In this document: positions 11,101-19,067 of the stretch, piece by piece
Layout of the letters: every line of letters starts with the position of its first letter
How positions within the stretch are numbered: position 1 is the first letter of the stretch
Source of the DNA: Sorghum bicolor
Taxonomy: Eukaryota; Streptophyta; Magnoliopsida; Poales; Poaceae
NCBI RefSeq assembly: GCF_000003195.3
Contig: NC_012876.2
Span: 41,383,725 to 41,447,724 of the forward strand
DNA length: 64,000 nucleotides
Reading direction: 5' to 3'
Program-made: the position numbers and the translations under genes
Notes under the pieces: model-generated
What the model was told of the DNA's origin: nothing
Database searches by the model: none
Seen by the model: the letters and a program-made list of their open reading frames with translations, nothing else

Positions 11101-12585
11101 GCTAATCTCAGACGGATCAGGAGTTGCTTCGATGTTTTCTTTCCTGACAGGCACACATGCTTTTACATAAAAATTCTTCCAGATTAGAGTGAAGTGTTAT
11201 GAAGTTTAGTACTTAAGTCTTAAGTAATCGAAAGACAAAATAGTTAAGTCAAGCACTATCCCTCCTGTCTATACTTCACCTTTGTTCTAGAGTTTTTCAT
11301 AAGTTTTCAAAATAAAACTCAGAGTTCCTAGCAATGATTCTCTCAAGTCTCTCTATATGTGGTATTTGTGGATCCTTACCATAATGTCACTTACCTATAG
11401 CTAATGAAATATTTAAGTGGAGCTCATAGGAGTGAAAAACAGCTCATACATATGTTGTCTAATCGAGCCATGGATCCAAAGGAACTCAGCATATAATTAA
11501 ATCAAGATGTGCATGTGTGGTGGAGTAAATGATAGTGATGGTGAAAATGCAATAGTGTTAATAAATCTTAGTTCTCATTGCTCCTCATATTGCTATCTCT
11601 CCTCCTCTTTGATCTTTGCTTTGGGAGAACATGGGCTATCTCTTTTTTTTTCAGGTGGGTAATAGATACCCCTAATTCTACTGTCGGACACTTGTCTATT
11701 TTTTTCCGCTCAAGTGGGCATCTTTGTACCCCTAATTCTACTTCGGACACTTGTCCATTTTTACCTCTCGTCTCACTCTTTTTCTTTCTTTTCCGAGGTT
11801 CCGGGCACTTGCCCCTTTTTATTTGCTCGTATGTTTTTTGCATAACCCATGCCTCTTCTACATTGAATCTTTTTAGAGAGAGAATAACAATACTTGGGAC
11901 AGTGAGTGATAATATATTTTTTTAGCAATTTTAATGATTAATGCTGTGGTAGATGCGTGCAAGTGAATATCTTAATTTAACCACATGAAAAGCTCCTAAG
12001 GGTCTACACAGCTCGATCAAACTCAATGTAAATATAGTAAAAGATGTTATAGCAAGTATGGCTGTGGTAGGTAGTTTTGTATGCTAGGAACTCATCATGT
12101 GATTTGTAAGTTTTCAAAAATAAATCTCCAGAACTTAGTGTAGTAGGAACAAGATAAACAGTAGCTCAACTTTATATCATGTCTTTCTCTTACATAGACT
12201 TTAGTTTTATGCTTCCCAAAGATAGTAATTTTAATTTTAGTAATTCCCGAAAGAATTCTAATATAAAAGCTAGGTACTTGTAAGTAAGCAAACAGAGCAA
12301 CTGTTCATCATTTCCATCATGCATCTTTTTGGTCTTTTTATTTTTTCTAGAGATTAAACTTAGCAGAAAAATAAAGCACACTTATCTACACACTCTTTTT
12401 ATTTTGTTTTCATGTTTATTAAAGTGCAGTGAATAAAAGCAAGAAAATATTTATTTGGTTTTCTAAGTTTTTCCCTTTAAGATAAATTAAATACTAAGAC
12501 AGAATAGAATAAATAAGAAGAGCAAATAAAAACTTACTTGATAAATTTGGGAGGAACTCCCCCAAGCTGGATGTTGATGTCGGTC
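11101..12585 (-). other. 3' non-coding region of A1
   Basis: AT-rich, with no sustained ORF. It is homologous to A3 57,250-58,760 and in part to A2 48,050-50,170. It contains repeats of the word CGGACACTTGTCC with ACCCCTAATTCTACT at about 11,665-11,755 and a third degenerate unit near 11,800. At 12,555-12,570 a second tract reads CAGCTTGGGGGAGTT on the minus strand, right after the ORF3 stop. ORFs at 11,568-11,925 on either strand arise from the biased repeats and are not believed. Confidence 0.7.
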
Positions 12586-14142
12586 TTACCCGATGTTCCA
12601 GAACCGCATCATGGTTGTGATGTTATCGTTCATTGTTGTTGTATCTTGTCTCAGTTCTTGTACCGCAGCAGCATGGTCCTGGTTCCATTTTTGTTGCTCT
12701 TCTAGGAGTCTTCCATGTTCTGCTTGCGTGTTCTAGATGTCGAGGGGGGTGTTGTCGGTACGAGTGAAGAAAGCACCGGCCTCTTGATAGTAGTCATTCG
12801 TGAAGTCGTAGGAGGCGTCGGAGTATCGTCCTGCATCAAATTGGGGTGGAGGTCTGGATCCTGAAGCTCCATATGGATCAGTGGAATACCTGCCCGTATG
12901 AAAAGGCGGGTTTGTCCACTGGTGATCTTGGCTCTCCGGCCATGTCTCCTCTGTTGGCTCTTGTAGTTGCGCATGACGAGCCCATGTGTCTCGAAGGACT
13001 CGTGGATTGTAATCGCAATAATGCAGGTGCGCTGCTTCTTCTGGTCCAGGGTCAGCTCCATACCAGGTGCGTTCTCGCTGAGTGGTTATCCTTTCAGATG
13101 CCACTCGCTGTGGAGTTCTCTGGTTCACTGGTGTTGCTGCAATCTCAATCAAAAAGTTTTGCACAGTGTAGAGGCCAAGGTTCGGGTTTGGTAACCGAAT
13201 CTTGCCTTTATCATCATACAGCATATACATTATATTCCCCTCTTTCTTTAACATCCGAGCTTGTCTAAATGTGTCATAGCCATGATAAATTCTTAATTCT
13301 TCTATGAAGTCCAACGATGAGTTTTCTAGTAAGTGAAGATTAGTGGCTAGACGAGTGATAAGTGAAGTACATCCTACTGGTCCCTGAAGACTAGGTATAC
13401 TAAGCCAATGTGAAACTAATAGTGTAACAGGTGAAGTAGGTACTTTACTAATAGCAGCATATAAAAGTTGTAAATCTCCTACTCTTACTTTCCTAATATC
13501 GTCACGATAGAAAAGATTGTACCCAAGCCATTTGTGGAACATCCTAAGAGTGGGGTGTTCCATGTCACTGGTTCGGGCTTGACTGTAAAAATTATCTCTA
13601 GATATTTCTCTCCAAAACTGGTGTCTCTCAAAGTTGGGTAAATCGGAGTCAATGTTTAGGATGCATCTTGAAGAGAAACTAAGATGGTCGCTCAGTTCTC
13701 TCCAAGATAACATAATTTCCTGTTTAAACATCCGAAAAACAATTCCCCCCTCATAGTATTGTAAGGTGCAAAGAAATTCGAGGGTGAGAAGACGAGAACC
13801 CAGCTCAGTTATATTCCAAAAATTTGTCCAACCCATCATCTGAAAAATTAAGTCAAATTCAGTGTCCATACCTGTTTCTTGTAGTAGGGTTGGATCGAGA
13901 GTAGGGGTGTGAATGAAATCTTTATTCTTTAATTGCTGATAAACTTCCTTCTCTCTTCGGGTCTTCAGTCCTAGGTCTCCTATCTTGAGAAGGACCTTGA
14001 CTTGCTGGCCTGATGAAGATCATGGAGCTTGTGTGGGTGTAGGATCGACGCTCATCTCTGATGGCTGTGAGGAGTGTCGGGTCGAACTCCTTGTACCAAT
14101 GTTCTTGAGAGCCATCCCTGCATTCTTCACCTTCTTAAACAT
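12586..14142 (-). pseudogene. ORF3 of A1, ATHILA-ORF1-like protein (two nonsense codons)
   Basis: The frame runs from ATG at 14,140-14,142 to TAA at 12,586-12,588 (518 codons). It is interrupted by TGA after codon ~41 and by TAG at 12,733-12,735 (a CAG-to-TAG type change, judged against A3). The central part, from about 13,870 to 13,137, contains the blocks RLLTLEFLCTL, HPTLRMFHKWLGYNLF and GDLQLLYAAIS, which resemble the ATHILA ORF-1 family of unknown function. N- and C-terminal parts are hydrophilic and rich in Gln, Thr, Pro and His. I see no signal peptide or clear membrane anchor, so an envelope role is not supported. A3 has the same ORF with exactly 735 bp missing. The ATG sits just after a splice-acceptor-like sequence. 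Confidence 0.75.
13137..13871 (-). other. Candidate coding intron (exitron) inside A1 ORF3
   Basis: On the minus strand the segment starts CAG|GTATGG at 13,871 and ends ATTGCAG|CAAC at 13,137. It is 735 bp, 245 codons, open throughout, and has a pyrimidine-rich run (CTTTTTGATT) near the acceptor. In A3 the flanking sequences are fused exactly at this boundary near 59,313. The ORF3 lengths (1,557 and 822 bp from ATG to the homologous stop) differ by exactly 735. The segment encodes nearly the whole ATHILA-ORF1-like domain. Splicing is inferred; a coincidental deletion cannot be excluded. Confidence 0.7.
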
Positions 14143-14160
14143 CCTGCAAACAAAAGTTGG
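14143..14160 (-). promoter_or_regulatory. Splice-acceptor-like site immediately upstream of ORF3 ATG
   Basis: The minus strand reads CAACTTTTGTTTGCAG|GATG, a pyrimidine run plus CAG one base before the start codon. A3 has CAACTTTTGTCTATAG|GATG at the same place. This would suit a spliced subgenomic mRNA for ORF3, as known for the env-like ORF of barley Bagy-2. Confidence 0.5.
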
Positions 14161-14470
14161 CAAAAACACAACTGGTGGAAAATGTGAGATAAAATGTTAG
14201 TGGTCAGCTGTCCAGAGTGTCAGTAGTCCATGGGTTAATCGTTCAAGACAAGTTTCTATTTTGGTAGAGCCTCCCCCTAAACAACTTTTACTTTCGCTTG
14301 GACAGCGGGATTACTAATTGCTAGGTGACAATCGCTTTCTCAAAAGAACTCCAACCTTCCCTTCCACTCTCCTCTTTCTCTCTACTCTCTTCTCTTCACT
14401 ACAAGAACTCCTTCTCGGGAAACTGAGATTTCTGAAGTGTTTGTGTGAAGAGAAGGGAGCTGAAGGTGGC

Positions 14471-14506
14471 CTTTTATAGGCTGAGCAGGGGACAGGGCGG
14501 GCGCCC
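14471..14506 (-). promoter_or_regulatory. Internal promoter-like module upstream of ORF3 (A1)
   Basis: In transcription order there is a GC box GGGCGCCCGCCC (14,495-14,506) and then CCTATAAAAGG (about 14,470-14,480). The same GC box occurs as a pair in the LTR promoters. Here only one box remains; the corresponding A3 site keeps both. It lies ~330 bp upstream of the ORF3 ATG. Confidence 0.5.
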
Positions 14507-15017
14507 ACCCATGGTGTCCATCCTGGGTGTGCCTCCTCCACTTGCTTCCTTGCTTTGATCTCACGCAGAATAATATTGTGTTGATAGTGGTTGGACGGTG
14601 GAAAGATGTCAAGTGAGTGGAAACATATTGGTGGATGAAATTATGTGATGGGATGTATGTGAGGTGAAGTGTATGACATGTGAGACCCAAAGAGTGTGGG
14701 TCATGCTTCTAGAAGATCAATATAAATAAATATAATGCAGGAAAATCTATGAGAATTGAATCTTAATGAAAATGATATTGGAAAATATTTTTGTGCCTCC
14801 ATAATAATTAATAAATATGGGTTGTTACACACCACGAATATTATTTATATGGGGCTTTTTGATTATTATAATTATGCTATGAATGTATATGACTAATGCA
14901 AGAATTAATTATGCAAGAATTTAAATATGAGAAAATTAATAATGCGGATAAATACCGATTTACCTCCCGGTGAGGGTTTGGGATTTTTAGGTCCCCCAAG
15001 CTGGACCTCCAAATCTT
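14507..15017 (-). other. A1 spacer between protease and ORF3 module
   Basis: AT-rich and non-coding; the ORFs at 14,314-14,690 are low-complexity shadows. A polypurine-like tract CCAGCTTGGGGGACC on the minus strand lies at about 14,993-15,007, directly after the protease stop. A3 lacks ~190 bp of this spacer, including that tract. Confidence 0.6.
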
Positions 15018-16262
15018 TTAATCTTCTGAGTTTCCTTCCTCCGGAGATGGTGTCTCCAGTGGTTCTTCATGAACTTCCTTTACTGTAGAGTCTCTCTCTG
15101 GTCTGGGTTTGAATGTGAAGTGTTCTTCTTGACCGTTTATGTTGAACTTGATTTCTCCCTTCCCGACATCAATGTGGGCATTGGCAGTGCTCAGAAATGG
15201 CCTTCCAAGGATGATGGACACTTTCGAGTTAGGACTCATGTCCAGTACTACGAAGTCTACTGGCACTAGGAAATCTCTGATCTTGACTGGAATGTTCTCG
15301 GCGATGCCCAACGGGTGTCGAACCGATTGATCCGCTAGTTGTAGACACATTGATGTTGGTTCTAAAGTTGCATCCTCAAGCTTTTTGTAGACTGATGCTG
15401 GCATCACACTGACACTTGCTCCGAGATCACAAAGTGCATTATTGAAGTGTTGGTTTCCGATCGAGCAATCGATAGTGGGACATCCGGGATCTTCCTTCTT
15501 CTTTGGTGGTTTGTTGAGGATGGCCGCACTACATTCTTCTGTCAGCTTGATAACCTCAGTGGTGGGCAGTGGTCTCTTCTTGTTAAGAATTTCTCTGATG
15601 TACTTTGCATATGTAGGTACCTGTATGGCATCGAGCAGAGGTATGTTGACATATAATTTCTGAATGACCTCTACAAACTTACCAAACTGCTCATCCGACT
15701 GTAGTCCTCTGTTTCTTCTGGGAAATGGCAAATAGTTGGTGTCGTAAAAATCTTTCCTCATTTCTCCAGTTCTTGGTGGTTGGAGCAGATCTTCTGCTTC
15801 AACTGGGCTTTCTTCTTCTATCACTGCTGGTTGCACTGGTGCTGATGATCTTTGTTTCTCTTTTGGGTATGGTGGATCTCTGGTAGCTTTACCTCCTCTA
15901 GTAGTTATATTCTTTACCTGCTCAAGGTTAGTAGCAACAGGCAGTGCAGCAGCTAACTTTATTAATTTAAGCTCTACCCTTTTATTAAGAGTGTTTTGCT
16001 CATCAAAGGCAGTTAGTAGAAAATCCATTTTATTGTGTATATCTTTTAGAGATGATTCATTTGTATCTAGCCTTTGTTTAACTTCATCATTAATTTTGGT
16101 TTGTTGAGCAATTATCTCTTTTAATGAAAGTTGCTTGATAGTATTACCTGAATTCATACCTTTGCTATTGGGTTGACTCGAAGTTGGTTGATATTTGTAT
16201 GCTGTCTCAATGGCCCTTTGATCTTCTTTGAACTTGGCCCTCTGGTCAATCCAATGGAGCAA
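15018..16262 (-). CDS. Gag C-terminus and aspartic protease of A1
   Basis: A 414-residue open frame. The N-terminal third is coiled-coil-like (LKEIIAQQTKINDEVKQRL and following). The C-terminal part is a retropepsin-like domain: ALCDLGASVSVMP with a D-L-G active-site triplet typical of Athila-type elements, and IILGRPFLSTANAHID as the second hallmark. It ends with an acidic Pro/Glu tail. No CCHC zinc knuckle exists between gag and protease, unlike A2. A one-base deletion near 16,255 puts it out of frame with gag, so the listed start is only the first in-frame codon; expression as part of a gag-protease polyprotein is inferred from intact A3. Confidence 0.8.
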   Translation of the reverse strand: MLHWIDQRAKFKEDQRAIETAYKYQPTSSQPNSKGMNSGNTIKQLSLKEIIAQQTKINDEVKQRLDTNESSLKDIHNKMDFLLTAFDEQNTLNKRVELKLIKLAAALPVATNLEQVKNITTRGGKATRDPPYPKEKQRSSAPVQPAVIEEESPVEAEDLLQPPRTGEMRKDFYDTNYLPFPRRNRGLQSDEQFGKFVEVIQKLYVNIPLLDAIQVPTYAKYIREILNKKRPLPTTEVIKLTEECSAAILNKPPKKKEDPGCPTIDCSIGNQHFNNALCDLGASVSVMPASVYKKLEDATLEPTSMCLQLADQSVRHPLGIAENIPVKIRDFLVPVDFVVLDMSPNSKVSIILGRPFLSTANAHIDVGKGEIKFNINGQEEHFTFKPRPERDSTVKEVHEEPLETPSPEEGNSED

Positions 16263-16294
16263 ATTTCCATCTTAGTTGATAATGCATTTACTTC

Positions 16295-16972
16295 TTATGG
16301 TATTTCTTCAGTTTGATGACAATGTTGAGCTTTATCTTGGAACCAGCTTTGGTTTTCTGCTATCTTATCCAAAAGTATCTCTGCTTTTCCAGTTGTAAGC
16401 TCCAAGAATGATCCTTTAGCAGATGCATCTATGCACTCACGAGCCTTCTGGGTTAATCCATGGTAGAAGGTCTGCATAAGTAACCATGTGGCCATTCCAT
16501 GGTGAGGACAATCTGATATGTATCCTTGAAAACGCTCCCATGCTTCTGAAATGGCTTCTGTCTTCTGCTGTTGGAAACTGACAATATTTCCTCTTAAGGC
16601 AGTTGTTTTGCCTATAGGGAAAAACTTTGATAGAAAGGCATCTGACAAGTTCGTCCAGTTGTTGATGTTATCTTGATGAGTTTAGAACCACTTCCTCGCT
16701 TCCCCTTCTAGTGAGAATGGAAAAAGGCGAAGTAATATGACGTCTTTGTCAACTCCGTTGATGTGGATTGTGCTTCCAATTTCTAAGAAATTCTGCAAGT
16801 GTGCACTGGCATCTTCATGTGCCTTTCCACTGAATTGTGTAGCTTGCACCAAATTGATGAGGCTTGACTTGAGCTCAAACTCGGGTATTCCTTCTTCTAC
16901 TGCAAATCTTGGACCGGTTGGAATGTTGTCAAGACTTGGAGCAGAGAATTCTTGCAAGGTCTTTTCTGCCAT
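16295..16972 (-). pseudogene. Gag N-terminus of A1 (two stops)
   Basis: Starts at ATG 16,970-16,972. It carries the Athila-like gag signature FELKSSLINLVQATQFSGKA, followed by EDASAHLQNFLEI and RLFPFSLEGEARKWF. A TAA at 16,682-16,684 and a TAA at 16,295-16,297 interrupt the frame; A3 has sense codons at both places. Capsid assembly is the known role of this family. Because A1 is recent, these lesions may have been acquired after insertion or carried by packaging in trans. Confidence 0.8.
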
Positions 16973-17318
16973 AGCTTCAGCAATTGGTAGCTAGCTTATT
17001 CTTTTCTTGATTGCTTTGGTTCTGATGATGTAGAGTTGAATGTACCCAAAGTCAATCCTGTTATACCCTGTATAAAAATATAAACATAGAAAAACAACAG
17101 GGTGAACCTGCCAAAGCAGCGGTGCCTTGTTATGATTTCTCACTTAGTAGCTGTTTTATGCAAATATTTCTCTAGTCTAGTCTACTATTTTATATGAATA
17201 ACCTTGATTGATTCTCTAGCTTTCCTTAATATTACCCTTTTGTTCCCTTTTATGACTTATTCCTGAGACTCATATAATTCCTATAAGATGTCCTATAGAT
17301 CCTATAAGTCCTATAGCT
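16973..17318 (-). other. 5' leader of A1
   Basis: AT-rich untranslated leader between primer site and gag ATG. It is homologous to 62,236-62,512 in A3. Packaging signals are expected here from family knowledge, but none can be defined from the sequence. Confidence 0.6.
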
Positions 17319-17335
17319 CCCCGGCAACGGCGCCA
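17319..17335 (-). other. Primer binding site, tRNA-Asp (A1)
   Basis: The plus strand reads CCCCGGCAACGGCGCCA, identical to the 3' end of plant tRNA-Asp; the minus strand is the complementary primer site TGGCGCCGTTGCCGGGG. It lies 8 bp from the 5' LTR. Confidence 0.95.
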
Positions 17336-17343
17336 GAAATGCT

Positions 17344-18860
17344 TGTTGACACTAGCTAACACCACTTAGATACTAGGTTGTCATCCCTAGCATGGCGCCA
17401 GAGTGTACAAAGGTATTTATAAATGTAAAGGCTCTCTAGAAAATAATCTATTCTATCCGCAAGCGCACAGATAAAACACCTCATTATAGCATTTCACCAG
17501 GATAAGTATTCCAGGTATCGTTATTTATAATTTTGCTTAGGGGATCTTAAGAACATGGAATTAAATCAAAGGGGCAAAATCTATCAAGGCATAGACTAGA
17601 GATAAACTTGCAAGAACATGATTACAAGTGAGAAACTCGTCACACAGTCACATACTTTAGCAGGGGGTAAACCATAAAGATAATGATAATAAAGTGTAAG
17701 TTCATGGGATAAAGAGCACAGCGATTAGAAAATAGACTACTCCTCATATATGTAGGTGATGTCGGATTAGCTAGAGAATGGATTCGAAGTTATCTACTAA
17801 CTACTAAGTCATAATCTACTCTAGTTATCTACAAGATCATATATAGCATAAAAGACTCTTCATTCATGTATAAGGAACATTGATAAAGTAAATCAGAACA
17901 TCGCATGACTTACTCCACAATACCGGTTCTGCCTGTCCTATCAACGGAGGGTGGACTATATAAGAATCAACGAAGCTGTCACTATCGCGAACTACCACAC
18001 GACTCGGCCAATAGGATACATTTGCAGATAAATAACATCTAAGCACCACGCTCACATGTGATCTATCACCTAACTCCCTCGCGTCAAGAGCTAAGCGCTT
18101 TGCAAACTTATACATAAACTCATTATCAATTAGAACTATATCAAATATAGAACTAGAGCAAACTAAGAACATAATAATTAGAGACATAATGCAATTAGAA
18201 CAATAGAATTAGAGAAAGATATGAATAATACCAATCTTTATTACCGAAGATCCGAATCCAGAGCGTAGTGCTCTACTTCTCTAATTGCTATCTAATCAAA
18301 CCTCTAAACTTGAAGGATTAGGGAGTAGCTAATTCTAATTCTCTGTGGGAGAGAAGCTCTAAACCCTAACTTTGATGGCTACCTCTGAATAATGATTTCT
18401 CCTCCTCTCCTCCAGGGGCCAGGGGGTCTGGTTTTATAGTCCCCTCAAGTGAACGTGAGCCATTGGATCAAACCGACATAGATTGTATGGTTTAGATTGA
18501 TCCTTTAGGTCGGTGGAGCGTAGTCCCGAAGCAGAGTCCTGATTGGCCTCCTGGCCAGGGCGGGCGCCCAAGGGGGGTGGGCGGCCGCCCAGCTCCCGAG
18601 CCCGATTCGCGTCCCGTTCGTTCCCGTGGCTTCTGGATCCTTCTAGATTGAGGAAAATTGCGCGGCACGTAATTATCTCGTTGTAAACATGACATGTGGG
18701 CCTTCTCTCCATATTTTCGGATTAACCCCTGCAGAAATAGATAAACACCAAAGCTCGTGGAATTCTGTCAGATAAAACCCTAATTCTAGATGTTTGTTTC
18801 ATTTTGATCCTTTTTCATGTTTATTTGATTATTAATTTTAGTACTTAAGGACCGTCAACA
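17344..18860 (-). repeat. 5' LTR of A1
   Basis: 1,517 bp, equal in length to 9,543-11,059. Paired GC boxes lie at 18,579-18,590 (altered) and 18,558-18,569, with a TATAAAA box ~120 bp downstream near 18,432-18,438. The LTR is followed by GTTCA. Confidence 0.93.
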
Positions 18861-19025
18861 GTTCACTCAAACATAAGCATAGGAAGCCTATTTAAGCATT
18901 TTAAATCACAGTTTTGCATAGAATGACATGGCTCAAGATAGATGATGATCATGATATGCTTTGAGTAGATGATGATGCTCATGCTATGCACATGATCAAT
19001 GCAACCATAACACTGGGGTGTTACA

Positions 19026-19045
19026 GCCCTCCCCCCTTACAAAAA
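19026..19045 (-). other. Polypurine tract of T1
   Basis: The minus strand reads GTAAGGGGGGAGGGC directly before the 3' LTR start TGTAACACC. This is the expected plus-strand primer of a Ty3/gypsy element. Confidence 0.85.
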
Positions 19046-19067
19046 TCTCGTCCCAAGATTTGAAAGC

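Larger units (their letters stand above)
9543..18860 (-). mobile_element. A1, pol-less Athila-like gypsy element with a third ORF
   Basis: Complete 9,318-bp minus-strand element with two 1,517-bp LTRs (9,543-11,059 and 17,344-18,860), TG...CA ends and a GTTCA duplication. Its primer site is a perfect match to the 3' end of plant tRNA-Asp, as in Athila. Internal genes in order are gag, aspartic protease and an ORF with an ATHILA-ORF1-like domain. No reverse transcriptase, RNase H or integrase is present between protease and ORF3, so it depends on another element. By eye the LTRs differ at about 14 positions (~0.9%), which implies a young insertion. Confidence 0.92.
5160..19025 (-). repeat. 3' LTR of T1, split by A1
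   Basis: LTR bases are 5,160-9,542 and 18,861-19,025; 9,543-18,860 is the inserted element A1, with GTTCA duplicated. Uninterrupted length is about 4,543 bp. Against the right LTR it differs by scattered substitutions, a ~23-bp segment absent near 9,194 and a short segment absent near 5,686. It contains a ~1-kb GC-rich block at about 8,130-9,100 in otherwise AT-rich sequence, and the stem-loop word pair GAGTAC...GTACTC at 5,617-5,634. Small ORFs inside it (for example 8,619-9,002) occur in both LTRs and look non-coding. Confidence 0.92.

Noticed and set aside
12846..13268. 140-residue plus-strand ORF
   Set aside because: Antisense shadow of A1 ORF3, which has matching homology in A3.
12733..14142. 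ORF3 of A1 as a retroviral-type envelope gene
   Set aside because: No signal peptide, furin-like site or transmembrane segment is visible; the central domain resembles the ATHILA ORF-1 family instead.
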